DNA from: Piscinibacter gummiphilus
GTDB lineage: Bacteria; Pseudomonadota; Gammaproteobacteria; Burkholderiales; Burkholderiaceae_C
Assembly: GCF_032681285.1 (NCBI RefSeq)
Contig: NZ_CP136336.1
Coordinates: forward strand, 1,723,001 to 1,787,000
Reading direction: 5' to 3'
DNA: 64,000 nt
Shown here: piece after piece, positions 8,183 through 16,326 of the stretch
Layout of the letters: each line of letters opens with the position of its first letter
Numbering within the stretch: position 1 is the stretch's first letter
Program-made: the position numbers and the translations under genes
The notes under the pieces: model-generated
The model's input: the letters and a program-made list of their open reading frames with translations, nothing else
What the model was told of the DNA's origin: nothing
The model's database searches: none

Positions 8183-9520
8183 ATGAACACGCTGCTGCAC
8201 GGGGTCACCGTGCTGGATTTCTCGGAGTACATCGCCGGCCCCTACTGCGGCTTCCTGCTGGCCGACCTGGGCGCGCGCGTCATCAAGATCGAGCCGCCCG
8301 ACGGCGCGGAAGAGCGGCGCATGGGCGGCTCGATGCGGCGCTATGGCGGCAACACGCGCATGTCGCTCGCGATGAACCGCGGCAAGGAAAGCCTGTCCAT
8401 CGACCTGCAGCAGCCCGAAGGGCGCGAGATCGTCTACAAGCTCGTGCGGGACGCCGACGTGGTGGTGCAGAACTTCGTGCCCGGCGCGGCCGAGAAACTC
8501 GGCATCGATTACGAGACGCTCGCGAAGATCAACAAGCGCATCGTGTTCCTGAGCAGCACGGCGTTTGGTGAAGTCGGCCCGTACCGCAAGCGCAAGGGCT
8601 TCGACATCATTGCGCACGCGGCGTCTGGCGTGATGTCGCACTACGCCGACGAAGACGGCGCGCCGCGCGGGCCGGGCGGCATCGCCTACATCGACATCGG
8701 CACCGGCATGCTCAATGCGCTCGGCATCGTGAGCGCGCTGTACCACCGCAACGTGTCGGGCGAGGGGCAGAAGATCGAGACGTCGCTCTTCAGCACCGGC
8801 ATGGCGCTGCAGGCAATGAGCCTCCTGCACATCGACGGGCTCGACGCCGAGCAGCACGCGCAGGAAAAGCACATCCTCAAGACCGCCCTCGGCGAGGGCA
8901 AGAAGCACACGCAGATCATCGACCAGTTCGCCGAGATGCGATTGCGAAAGGACCTGCCGCAGACCACACGGCCCATCGAGGTGCCCGACTGCCTGCACCG
9001 TCCGACGGACCGGCAGGTCTACCCTTACTACCGCGTCTACCCGACGGGCGATGGCTACCTCGGCATCGCCGCGCTCAACCGCAAGCTGCGCGACAAGCTC
9101 TGCGCGGCCATCGGCGTGGTCGACGACGACGTGGCGGTCGACACCGGCGACGTGAGCGACGAGGTCTACTTCCGCCAGAAGCAGATGATGAAGACCATCG
9201 AGGCGCGCCTGCGCGAGCATGGCAACGCACACTGGATGCCGCTGCTCGAGGCGGCCGGCGTGCCTTGTGGCCCCGTCAACTACCGCGCCGACCTCTACAC
9301 CGACCCGCAGGCCGAGGCGCTGGGCCTGATCTGGGAGCTGCACAACCGCGATCTGGGCTCTTACAAGGCCTCGGGCCACCCCATCCGGTTCAGCAAGACG
9401 CCGGTGCAGCCTGGGCGGGGGGCGCCTTCGCTCGGCGAGCACACCGAGGCGGTGCTGGCGCAGGCCGGCTATGCGCCCAGCGACGTCGAGCGGCTGAAGG
9501 CCAGCCGGATCGTCCGCTAG
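8183..9520 (+). CDS. Class III CoA-transferase (CaiB/BaiF family)
   Basis: Encodes 445 residues. Family III CoA-transferases move CoA between carboxylic acids through an aspartyl-CoA intermediate. The conserved N-terminus GVTVLDFSEYIAGPYCGFLL, the ADLGARVIKIEPPDG segment and the RGKES turn are present. Asp171 in AYIDIGTGM fits the catalytic aspartate of formyl-CoA transferase. The length is typical (400-450 residues). The acids used cannot be told from sequence; succinyl-CoA-dependent activation of an organic acid is common. No acyl-CoA dehydrogenase or hydratase lies next to it. Confidence 0.87.
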   Translation: MNTLLHGVTVLDFSEYIAGPYCGFLLADLGARVIKIEPPDGAEERRMGGSMRRYGGNTRMSLAMNRGKESLSIDLQQPEGREIVYKLVRDADVVVQNFVPGAAEKLGIDYETLAKINKRIVFLSSTAFGEVGPYRKRKGFDIIAHAASGVMSHYADEDGAPRGPGGIAYIDIGTGMLNALGIVSALYHRNVSGEGQKIETSLFSTGMALQAMSLLHIDGLDAEQHAQEKHILKTALGEGKKHTQIIDQFAEMRLRKDLPQTTRPIEVPDCLHRPTDRQVYPYYRVYPTGDGYLGIAALNRKLRDKLCAAIGVVDDDVAVDTGDVSDEVYFRQKQMMKTIEARLREHGNAHWMPLLEAAGVPCGPVNYRADLYTDPQAEALGLIWELHNRDLGSYKASGHPIRFSKTPVQPGRGAPSLGEHTEAVLAQAGYAPSDVERLKASRIVR

Positions 9521-9609
9521 GCGCCCGCCCGATGTGCGGCGGCCCCGTCTGCATGGCCGGGCACCGCCCGAGTGCGCTCGGGTGACAATGGCCGTCGAGC
9601 GATACCCCC

Positions 9610-10569
9610 ATGCCCACCCTCAGCCCCGTCAAGACTGCCCTCGGACAGGATGAACTGCGCCACCGCACGCGTGGCCTGGGGCAGCGTTACCGCACCGTGC
9701 TGTTGCTGGTCGACGGGCGGCGCTCGCTGGGCGACGTGCTGGCGATGGCGCTGAAGGCTGGCGCGCAAACCACCCACTTCCAGGAACTCGTGGAGATGGG
9801 CCTGGTGGAGGTGCCCACCGAGATGGCCGCGGCCGAGCCGGTGGAAACCGAACCCGGTGCGCTCGACACCCCCCGGCTCACGAGCGTCGACCTCGACGTC
9901 TTCCCCGAGCCGGCGCTGACCCCGATGGCCGAGCTGCTGCCCGACGAGGAGGACAGCCGGCCGGCCCCGCTGTCGCCCACACCGCCGCCGGCCGCGCCCG
10001 CCCAGGCCTTGGTCGAGCCCCAGCTGCCCAGACGGGTGTTCGAAGACCCGCCGACGCAGGAGAACCGCGAGGTCGTGCTGGGCTCGTCGCAGGGCCTGCC
10101 GATGATCGACGTGGGTGGCATCGCCGCGGCGCCGGCCGAGGCTCCCCCGGCCCCTGCGGCGGCCGCCAGCCGCTACGTGCAGGCGCCCGCCGTCGTGCTC
10201 AATGAAGCACCCCGCACACCCGAGTGGGTGCAGGGCGTGCGCGAAACCCCATTCAAGACCGCCGACCATGCCCGCCCCGCGCCGCGCATGACCGAAGAGG
10301 AGCGCCTGCAGTACGTGCGCGACCTGCTGCTCGACACCCTGCGCCGCGATTCGCTGCTTTTCGCCACCTTTTCGGTGGGCCGTGTGCGCGCCGCGACCAC
10401 GCACAAGGAGCTGATCAAGCTCGTGTGGGAGATCGAGCGCGACCGCGCCCACCCCCGCCGCAACCGTGACCAGCTGCTCAACTTGCAGCGCGCCCGCGAG
10501 CTGCTCGGCATGGGCAACACCCTGGTGGCTGGCGACAGCCAGCCGGGTGCGCCGTCGTCCGAGTACTGA
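9610..10569 (+). CDS. Conserved protein of unknown function with Pro/Ala linker
   Basis: Encodes 319 residues in three parts. Residues 1-70 look like a small winged-helix or helical domain (RTVLLLVDGRRSLGDVLAMA followed by LVEMGLVEVP). Residues 70-225 are a low-complexity Pro/Ala/Glu linker. Residues about 230-310 form a charged helical domain (EERLQYVRDLLLDTLRR, KELIKLVWEIERDR). There is no signal peptide or membrane segment. I do not recognise the protein. It faces aqpZ tail to tail with only three bases between stops. A GACAAT -10-like hexamer lies 21 bases before the ATG. Confidence 0.65.
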   Translation: MPTLSPVKTALGQDELRHRTRGLGQRYRTVLLLVDGRRSLGDVLAMALKAGAQTTHFQELVEMGLVEVPTEMAAAEPVETEPGALDTPRLTSVDLDVFPEPALTPMAELLPDEEDSRPAPLSPTPPPAAPAQALVEPQLPRRVFEDPPTQENREVVLGSSQGLPMIDVGGIAAAPAEAPPAPAAAASRYVQAPAVVLNEAPRTPEWVQGVRETPFKTADHARPAPRMTEEERLQYVRDLLLDTLRRDSLLFATFSVGRVRAATTHKELIKLVWEIERDRAHPRRNRDQLLNLQRARELLGMGNTLVAGDSQPGAPSSEY

Positions 10570-10572
10570 GCC

Positions 10573-11298
10573 TCAGCTCGTCGCCGGTCGCCCGATCACG
10601 TCGGGCTCGGCATCTGCTTCGAAGAGCATGCGGTACACCCCGCCGCCCACCAGCGCGCCGACGAGGGGTGCCACCCAGAAGAGCCACAGCTGCTGCAGCG
10701 CCCAGCCGCCCACGAAGAGCGCCGGCCCGGTGCTGCGCGCCGGGTTCACCGAGGTGTTGGTCACCGGGATGCTGATGAGGTGGATGAGCGTGAGCGCCAG
10801 GCCGATCGCCAGGCCCGCGAAGCCCACCGGCGCGCGCTTGTGCGTGCTGCCGAGGATGACGAGCAGGAACATCGCCGTCATCACCACCTCGCACACCAGC
10901 CCCGCCACCATCGAATACTTGCCCGGCGAGTGTTCGGCGTAGCCGTTGGAGGCAAGGCCGCCGGCCAGGTCGAAGCCCGGGGCGCCGCTCGCGATGACGA
11001 GCAGCACGCCGGCCCCGGCAATGCCCCCGGCCACCTGCGCCACCACGTAGGGAAGGATGCTGCCGCCCGGGAAGCGGCCCCCGGCCCACAGGCCCACCGT
11101 CACGGCGGGGTTGAAGTGGCCCCCGGAGATGGGTCCGAGGGCGTAGGCCCCGGTCACCACCGTCAGCCCGAATGCGAGCGACACCCCGAGGAGACCGATG
11201 CCCACCTGCGGAAAGGCTGCAGCCAGCACGGCGCTGCCGCAGCCTCCCAACACCAGCCAGAACGTGCCCACCGCTTCAGCCAAGAGCTTTGAAAGCAT
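10573..11298 (-). CDS. aqpZ: Aquaporin Z
   Basis: Encodes 241 residues from the chosen ATG ([19 protein letters not shown]), which is preceded by GGAGGAGGATTCC; an upstream in-frame ATG would only add a non-hydrophobic extension. It has six membrane helices and both pore motifs, NPAVT in the first half and NPARS in the second. [10 protein letters not shown] and the arginine after the second NPA fit a water-selective AqpZ rather than a glycerol facilitator. It is an inner-membrane water channel. The promoter region holds two palindromes overlapping a good -35/-10 pair, so it is probably regulated. Confidence 0.93.
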   Translation of the reverse strand: MLSKLLAEAVGTFWLVLGGCGSAVLAAAFPQVGIGLLGVSLAFGLTVVTGAYALGPISGGHFNPAVTVGLWAGGRFPGGSILPYVVAQVAGGIAGAGVLLVIASGAPGFDLAGGLASNGYAEHSPGKYSMVAGLVCEVVMTAMFLLVILGSTHKRAPVGFAGLAIGLALTLIHLISIPVTNTSVNPARSTGPALFVGGWALQQLWLFWVAPLVGALVGGGVYRMLFEADAEPDVIGRPATS

Positions 11299-11330
11299 CG
11301 GAATCCTCCTCCGGGGGTTGATGACCCACG

Positions 11331-11360
11331 GGATGCTAGGCATCCGTGATGACGGTCACA
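11331..11360. promoter_or_regulatory. Two palindromes over the aqpZ promoter
   Basis: GGATGC-TAG-GCATCC (11331-11345) is a perfect inverted repeat lying on the -10 element. Next to it, GTGA-TGACGG-TCAC (11346-11359) has the GTGA-N6-TCAC form of CRP/FNR-family sites and covers the spacer and -35. Sites placed like this would be expected to repress. The identity of the binding protein is not known. Confidence 0.4.
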
Positions 11361-11361
11361 A
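11333..11361 (-). promoter_or_regulatory. Putative aqpZ promoter
   Basis: Read on the minus strand: TTGTGA (11356-11361) and TAGCAT (11333-11338) with a 17-base spacer. Each matches the sigma-70 consensus at four of six positions. The start codon of aqpZ is about 35 bases further on. Two palindromes cover it, described separately. Confidence 0.45.
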
Positions 11362-11609
11362 GCACCACGTTTCGCAGGGGCCGCCGCGCTTGACGAAAGG
11401 CGCTGTCTCGACAGTCCACGCAGTTCCCACGCAAATGAGGGGCCCCCGATTGGTCGTAAGTCACATGAAACCTGTCGGATCAATTCCTACAGTTCTCTCA
11501 TCCAGTTTGGGACGAGATGCCGAGACACCCACCTAAGGACGTCGAAGCGGTCAACGCCTAATCTTCAGCCACGTTGATACCAACGGTAGAGCAGCAGGAG
11601 TTCGTTGCC
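11362..11609. other. Rest of the 311-base gene-free stretch between aqpZ and the small protein gene
   Basis: The full gap runs from 11299 to 11609; its left part holds the aqpZ promoter. The remainder is visibly less GC-rich than its surroundings. It contains the imperfect palindrome at 11472-11492 and a possible -10 (TAATCT near 11560) for the small gene, without a good -35. No tRNA and no further credible reading frame were seen. Confidence 0.4.
11472..11492. promoter_or_regulatory. 21-base imperfect palindrome upstream of the small protein gene
   Basis: The sequence has the form CTGT-n-GGA-n5-TCC-n-ACAG, with seven of ten positions paired around the centre at 11482. It lies about 118 bases before the 69-residue protein gene. 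It resembles an operator more than a terminator because no T-run follows. The CTGT/ACAG ends recall LexA boxes, but the spacing is too long. Confidence 0.35.
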
Positions 11610-11819
11610 ATGAATACCGATTTCGCAAAACCCGCCTACGAGTTGCGCTTCCAGTCCCTGTTCCAGGAGGGCCGCGCGCTGACCTTTCCGTGTGATGCCG
11701 GTGGGCAGGTGGCCCTCGATTCGCTCAGCGAACGGGCCCGCCACAACTACCTGTATGCCCGCGCGGTGGTCGGGCGTGAATTCGCCGCCCCGGCGGTGCA
11801 GCTGAGCGATCTCCACTGA
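11610..11819 (+). CDS. Small conserved protein of unknown function (69 aa)
   Basis: Encodes 69 residues beginning MNTDFAKPAYELRFQSLF and containing ALTFPCDAGGQV and ARHNYLYARAVVGREF. I recall close relatives being widespread in Burkholderiales, always short and never characterised. There is no signal peptide. The chosen ATG has GCAGGAG upstream at a suitable distance. A strong terminator follows five bases after the stop, so it is probably a single-gene transcript with its own control region. Confidence 0.7.
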   Translation: MNTDFAKPAYELRFQSLFQEGRALTFPCDAGGQVALDSLSERARHNYLYARAVVGREFAAPAVQLSDLH

Positions 11820-11824
11820 CGACC

Positions 11825-11848
11825 AAGGCGCCTGCGAGGCGCCTTTTT
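11825..11848 (+). terminator. Rho-independent terminator
   Basis: AAGGCGCC/GGCGCCTT stem with the short loop TGCGA, followed directly by a T-run. It ends the small protein gene and lies between it and the convergent hemerythrin gene. Confidence 0.85.
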
Positions 11849-11855
11849 GTTGTCT

Positions 11856-12353
11856 TCACGTTCCGGTGCTGCAGGCGAGCCCGCCGCAGCCTTCGATGAG
11901 TGTCTCGGGCAAGGCCTGCGGCACGAGCAGCGCCCCGGTCGCCGGGTCGTAGCCCACGCGGCGCAGGTGCAGCGCCAGCGCCGCATCCATGCTCTGCGCA
12001 TGCTGCGGGAACCACTCCCCGAGTTCCTTCGTCAGCTTGCGCAGCAGCGCCGGGCCGTATTCGCCGCTGTCCACCAGCCGTGCGGCTTCGCGCAGCGTGT
12101 CGAGCACCACCTTGTGCTGCGTGGTGTGGCAGTTGCCCGAGGCGAAGCGCGTGGCGGCCATCCAGCGGTCTTCCTGGCCGAAGTGGTCCTCGGTGTGGTC
12201 GATCAGGTCTTGCCAGCACTGCGGCAGGGCTGCGTCGCTGGCCTGCTCGGCCATCGCCAGCAGCGTGACGAACTCGCGGTGGGTGTCGTCCATCGAGGGA
12301 ACGTCGAGGGCGAGGGCGTCGCTCCATTCAAGCGTGGGCATGTTCGTCGGCAT
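11856..12353 (-). CDS. Bacteriohemerythrin
   Basis: Encodes 165 residues in a four-helix bundle that binds O2 at a diiron centre. The ligand pattern is present: His25 in DDTHREF, His53/His57/Glu61 in HTEDHFGQED, His76/His80 in CHTTQH, and a later FPQHAQSMD histidine-aspartate. It is a single-domain soluble form with an extra C-terminal tail (about 30 residues) containing two cysteines. Likely roles are oxygen storage or delivery, or oxygen sensing. Start choice is open between 12353 and an in-frame ATG at 12341. It is divergent from ylqF across about 80 bases. Confidence 0.87.
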   Translation of the reverse strand: MPTNMPTLEWSDALALDVPSMDDTHREFVTLLAMAEQASDAALPQCWQDLIDHTEDHFGQEDRWMAATRFASGNCHTTQHKVVLDTLREAARLVDSGEYGPALLRKLTKELGEWFPQHAQSMDAALALHLRRVGYDPATGALLVPQALPETLIEGCGGLACSTGT

Positions 12354-12434
12354 GTTGTCGGTTGAAGCGTGCAGGCTAGTGGCGGCGGGCGGCGCTGTCC
12401 TTGTTCCACCGCAAGGCGAGGCGACAATCGCCGC

Positions 12435-13373
12435 ATGCCCATCCAATGGTTCCCCGGCCACATGCACCTCACGCGCCAGGCGATCGCCGAGCGCATCAAG
12501 CAGATCGACGTGGTGATGGAGTTGCTCGACGCCCGCCTGCCCGGGTCGAGCGCCAACCCGCTGCTGGCCGAACTCACCGGCCACAAGCCGCGGCTGAAGA
12601 TCCTCAACAAGCAGGACGTGGCCGACCCGGTGCGCACCGAGGCCTGGCTCGCCTGGTACAACGCCCAGCCCGAGACGCGGGCGCTGGCGCTCGATGCCTC
12701 GGAGACGGCGCCCGCGCAGCGCCTCATCGATGCGGCCCGCTCGCTCGCGCCGCACCGCCACGGCATGGACAAACCGCTGCGCGTGCTCGTCTGCGGCATT
12801 CCCAACGTCGGCAAGTCGACGCTCATCAACACGCTGATGGGCAAGCGCGCCACCAAGACGGGCGACGAGGCCGGCGTGACCAAGGTCGAGCAGCGCGTGG
12901 CCCTCGCGAAAGACGCCTACCTCTTCGACACGCCCGGCATGCTGTGGCCGCGCATCATCGTCGAGCAGAGCGGCTACAACCTGGCGGCCAGTGGCGCGGT
13001 CGGGCGCAATGCGTATGACGAGCAGGAAGTGGCGCTGGAACTGCTCGCCTACCTGCAGCGGCACTATGCCGACCGCCTGGTCGAGCGCTACAAGCTCGAC
13101 GACGCCAGCGTCGCACTGCCCGACGAGGCCTTGCTCACCGAGATCGGCCGCAAGCGCGGGGCCTTGCAAAGCGGCGGGCGCGTCGACCTGCAGAAGGCGG
13201 CCGAGGTGCTGATCAACGATTTCCGCTCGGCCAACCTCGGGCGCATGACGATCGAGACCCCCGAGGAATACGAAGCCTGGCTCGCCGCGGGGCAGGCAGC
13301 GGACGCGGAACGCGCCGAGCGCAAGGCCGAACGCACGGCGCAGAAGCGCCAGCGGCGCCCGACGGGGCGCTAG
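12435..13373 (+). CDS. ylqF: Ribosome-assembly GTPase YlqF/RbgA
   Basis: Encodes 312 residues. Starts MPIQWFPGHMHLTRQAI, the usual start of this family. The GTPase motifs are circularly permuted: G4 NKQD comes first, then G1 GIPNVGKST and G3 DTPG, as in YlqF/YjeQ-type proteins. The family acts late in 50S ribosome assembly in Bacillus. The C-terminal 45 residues are charged (AERAERKAERTAQKRQRR) and may contact rRNA. Its stop overlaps the stop of the convergent cysteine-cluster gene by four bases. A GACAAT -10-like hexamer lies only seven bases before the ATG, so the true promoter may be elsewhere or the mRNA may have almost no leader. Confidence 0.9.
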   Translation: MPIQWFPGHMHLTRQAIAERIKQIDVVMELLDARLPGSSANPLLAELTGHKPRLKILNKQDVADPVRTEAWLAWYNAQPETRALALDASETAPAQRLIDAARSLAPHRHGMDKPLRVLVCGIPNVGKSTLINTLMGKRATKTGDEAGVTKVEQRVALAKDAYLFDTPGMLWPRIIVEQSGYNLAASGAVGRNAYDEQEVALELLAYLQRHYADRLVERYKLDDASVALPDEALLTEIGRKRGALQSGGRVDLQKAAEVLINDFRSANLGRMTIETPEEYEAWLAAGQAADAERAERKAERTAQKRQRRPTGR

Positions 13374-13897
13374 CGAAGCGCCTGCAGCGCGGCGCGGATC
13401 GCCGGGTCGGCCAGCAGCGCCATCGTCGTGCGCTTCAGCTCGGCCGCGTCGATCTGGTCGGGCGGCGTGTGCTTGCTCTGGTGCTCGATCGCGTCGAGCT
13501 GTGCCGTCAGGCGCGCGTCGTCCACATGCACGGACGCGGTGTAGAGCAGTGCCATCAGGTCGTGCAAGCCGCGCATGCGCTCGTAGGCGCCGAACATCTG
13601 CCGTGCCGTGTCGGCCGAATCGCGCCAGTCCTGGCCGGGGAAGAGCTGCTGCGAGACACGCTGCCCGGCGCCGTGGCAGTCGAACACCGTGCAGCCTCGA
13701 AACCCGCGGTCGACGAGATCGGCGTGGATGCCGCACTTGAAATCGCCGCACAGGTGCGGGCAGGGCGTGTGGGCCGGCTTGTCGAAGCCGAAGCCCTGCT
13801 GCGCATCGAAGGGCGGCACCACGCAGCACAGGCCGGTGCAGGCCGCGCAGTCGGCCCTCAAGTGGGCCGGCAGCACCGCTCGCCGGCCGGTGGTCAT
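13370..13897 (-). CDS. Cysteine-cluster protein
   Basis: Encodes 175 residues. The N-terminal 80 residues carry nine cysteines (17, 20, 24, 25, 46, 50, 55, 69, 74) in a pattern CAACTGLCC ... CPHLC ... GCTVFDCHGAGQ, which looks like a metal or Fe-S binding module. Similar modules occur in proteins often mislabelled as pentapeptide-repeat proteins. The C-terminal half is helical. Function is unknown. Its start overlaps the stop of glnS by four bases, so it is translated from the glnS mRNA and might act on tRNA or translation (inference). Confidence 0.7.
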   Translation of the reverse strand: MTTGRRAVLPAHLRADCAACTGLCCVVPPFDAQQGFGFDKPAHTPCPHLCGDFKCGIHADLVDRGFRGCTVFDCHGAGQRVSQQLFPGQDWRDSADTARQMFGAYERMRGLHDLMALLYTASVHVDDARLTAQLDAIEHQSKHTPPDQIDAAELKRTTMALLADPAIRAALQALR

Positions 13898-15687
13898 TTG
13901 CTCCAGGTGTCCTTGAGCGTGGTGGCGCGGTTGAACACCGGCTTGGCGGCCGTGTGGTCATGCCGGTCGGCCACGAAGTAGCCGTGACGCTCGAACTGGA
14001 ACTTGTCGTCGGGCGTCGCTGCGGCAAGCCCGGGTTCCAGGTACGCGGTGACGACCTTCTTGCTGTTCGGGTTCAACACCGAGAGGAAGTCGCGGCCGCC
14101 CGCATCGGGCTGGGCCTCGGTGAAAAGGCGGTCGTAGAGCCGCACCTCGGCGGCGATGCCGGTGGCGACGCTCACCCAGGTGATGACGCCCTTGACCTTC
14201 ACGGCCTCGGCGCCGGGCGTGCCGCTCTTGGTGTCGGGCACGAGCTTGGCGAGCACGGCGGTGATCTCACCCTGCGCGTTCTTCTCGCAGCCGGTGCACT
14301 CGATCACGTAGCCGTACTTCAGGCGCGCCTTGTTGCCGGGGTAGAGGCGGTGATAGCCCTTCGGCGGTGTTTCCATGAAGTCTTCGCGCTCGATCCAGAC
14401 TTCGTTCGTCAACACGAACTGGCGCTGGCCACGGTCCGGGTGCGCCGGGTGCACGGGGGCGTGGCAGGGCTCCTGGTGCGACTCGCTGCCGAAGATCTCG
14501 GTGAAGTTCACGAGCTTGAGCTTGAGCGGGTCGAGTACCGCACAAGCACGCGGGGCCTTGGGGTCGAGGTCGTCGCGCAGGGCGATCTCGAGCGAGCTGT
14601 AGTCGATCCAGCCACCGGCCTTGCTGACGCCGCTGCGCTCGGCCATCAGCTGCAGGCTTTCGGGCGTGTAGCCGCGGCGGCGCAGGCCGACGATGGTCGG
14701 CATGCGCGGGTCGTCCCAGCCGTTCACGTGGCCCTCGTCGACCAGCTGCTTGAGCTTGCGCTTGCTGGTGATGATGTAGGTGAGGTTGAGGCGGGCGAAT
14801 TCGTACTGGTGCGGGCGCGGTTGCGCCAGCAGGCCCAGCTCGCAGAGCTTGTCGAGCAGCCAGTCGTAGAAGGGGCGCTGGTCTTCGAACTCGAGCGTGC
14901 AGATGCTGTGGGTGATGTTCTCCAGCGCGTCTTCGATCGGGTGCGCGTAGGTGTACATCGGGTAGATGCACCAGGTGTCGCCGGTGTTGTGGTGCGTGGC
15001 GCGCTTGATGCGGTAGAGGGCCGGGTCGCGCAGGTTGATGTTGGGCGAGGCCATGTCGATCTTGGCGCGCAGCACGGCGGCGCCGTCGGCGAGCTTGCCG
15101 TCGCGCATCTCGCGGAAGCGGGCGAGGTTCTCGGCCGGTGTGCGGGTGCGGAAGGGGCTGTCGGTGCCGGGCGTGCCGAAGTCGCCGCGGTTGGCGCGCA
15201 TCTGCTCGGCCGTCTGCTCGTCCACGTAGGCGAGGCCGGCGTTGATGAGCGCTTCGGCCGCGCGGTACATGAAGTCGAAGTAGTTGCTGGCGTAGAAGAG
15301 GTGGCTCGTGCCACCCACGTTCCAGTCGAAGCCGAGCCACTTCACCGCGTCGAGGATGGAGTCGACGTACTCCTGTTCCTCTTTCTCCGGGTTCGTGTCG
15401 TCGAACCGCATGTGGCAGATGCCGCCATAGTCGCGCGCCAGGCCGAAGTTCAGGCAGATGCTCTTGGCGTGGCCGATGTGCAGGTAGCCATTGGGCTCGG
15501 GCGGGAAGCGGGTGCGGATCTTCGCCGGGTCCAGAGGGCCGGCGGCATGGTGCTTCGCATCACCCGGCGTGCTGGCGAAATGCCGGTTCGCATAGGTGCC
15601 CTGCGCCAGGTCACGCTCGATGATCTGCCGCAGGAAGTTGCTGGGCTTGTGTTCATCGGCGGGGGCATTACGGGCAGGGTCGCTCAT
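13894..15687 (-). CDS. glnS: Glutaminyl-tRNA synthetase
   Basis: Encodes 597 residues, slightly longer than the E. coli enzyme (about 555). A class I synthetase that charges tRNA-Gln in the cytoplasm. The HIGH motif is in NGYLHIGHAK and the KMSKS-like motif is TSKRKL. IRTRFPPEPNG and RFDDTNPEKEEQEYVDSI are diagnostic. The N-terminus has a short family-typical extension. A two-stranded beta-barrel anticodon domain follows (VLTNEVWIEREDF, RLYPGNKARLKYGY). The start MSDPARNAPADEH is the first methionine before conserved sequence. It is translationally coupled to the downstream cysteine-cluster gene. Confidence 0.96.
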   Translation of the reverse strand: MSDPARNAPADEHKPSNFLRQIIERDLAQGTYANRHFASTPGDAKHHAAGPLDPAKIRTRFPPEPNGYLHIGHAKSICLNFGLARDYGGICHMRFDDTNPEKEEQEYVDSILDAVKWLGFDWNVGGTSHLFYASNYFDFMYRAAEALINAGLAYVDEQTAEQMRANRGDFGTPGTDSPFRTRTPAENLARFREMRDGKLADGAAVLRAKIDMASPNINLRDPALYRIKRATHHNTGDTWCIYPMYTYAHPIEDALENITHSICTLEFEDQRPFYDWLLDKLCELGLLAQPRPHQYEFARLNLTYIITSKRKLKQLVDEGHVNGWDDPRMPTIVGLRRRGYTPESLQLMAERSGVSKAGGWIDYSSLEIALRDDLDPKAPRACAVLDPLKLKLVNFTEIFGSESHQEPCHAPVHPAHPDRGQRQFVLTNEVWIEREDFMETPPKGYHRLYPGNKARLKYGYVIECTGCEKNAQGEITAVLAKLVPDTKSGTPGAEAVKVKGVITWVSVATGIAAEVRLYDRLFTEAQPDAGGRDFLSVLNPNSKKVVTAYLEPGLAAATPDDKFQFERHGYFVADRHDHTAAKPVFNRATTLKDTWSK

Positions 15688-15879
15688 GCAGGGCGTTTCG
15701 AAGTGGTGTTCAGAGTGGAAAAAGCGAAAGACGATTGTAGTCGGCGCTCCCTTCTGAAGCCCTTGTCTGGTGCGGGCGTGAAGGTTTGCACGCTGGTGCA
15801 ATTTGCGTGGCGGCCCGCCCCCGCGGCTGGAGGGGCGCAGGGCCTGTCGTGGCGGAAGGTGCTTCGAAACAATCTCCGC

Positions 15880-16200
15880 ATGACTTCTTCGACCCCGCCC
15901 GACCCTTCGCCATCGCACCCCCAGCGCCAACCGCAGGCCCAGGCCCTGAGCGCCGATGCGCATGCCTGGCTTGCCGGGCTGCCGCCGCGCTACCAGCCGC
16001 TCGCCACCGCGCGCCAGCACCCGCACATCGTGAACCGACTCTGCGAGCTGTGGCCGACGCCGGCCGCGCTGCCGGCTTACATGAAGGAACTGGTGCTGAG
16101 CAGCCGGCCGGCGCGGCGCGAAGGGTTCGCCTTCGAGGTGCTGACCGAGCTGGCCGACCTGCAGTCGCTCGTCGACGACATGCAGCAGGCTCCGCGCTGA
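15880..16200 (+). CDS. Conserved protein of unknown function
   Basis: Encodes 106 residues. The first 25 are Pro/Gln/Ser-rich and probably disordered; the rest is a helical domain (LAGLPPRYQPLATARQHPHI, RLCELWPTPAALPAYMKELV). It contains no catalytic motif, signal or membrane segment. The LPAYMKELVLSSRPARREGF segment reads as a well-conserved family, but I know no function for it. The gene is divergent from glnS with 192 bases between the starts. Confidence 0.65.
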   Translation: MTSSTPPDPSPSHPQRQPQAQALSADAHAWLAGLPPRYQPLATARQHPHIVNRLCELWPTPAALPAYMKELVLSSRPARREGFAFEVLTELADLQSLVDDMQQAPR

Positions 16201-16326
16201 CGCGGTGCCGCGCGCGCTTTACGTGCGTTAACACGCCTTTACCTTCACCGTGTGAACGGGCGGCCGCCGCCATCCGTTGTGGGAGCAAGCCGGCCGCTTG
16301 GCGCCGGTCTCACAAGGAGAGAACAC

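Noticed and set aside
11472..11492. LexA box
   Set aside because: The CTGT and ACAG ends are 13 bases apart rather than the 8 of the LexA consensus, and the neighbouring genes are not SOS genes.
13954..15879. Long plus-strand frame opposite glnS, in frame with the 106-residue gene
   Set aside because: Only the part from 15880 has protein-like conserved sequence. The rest is antisense to glnS, which has all synthetase motifs.
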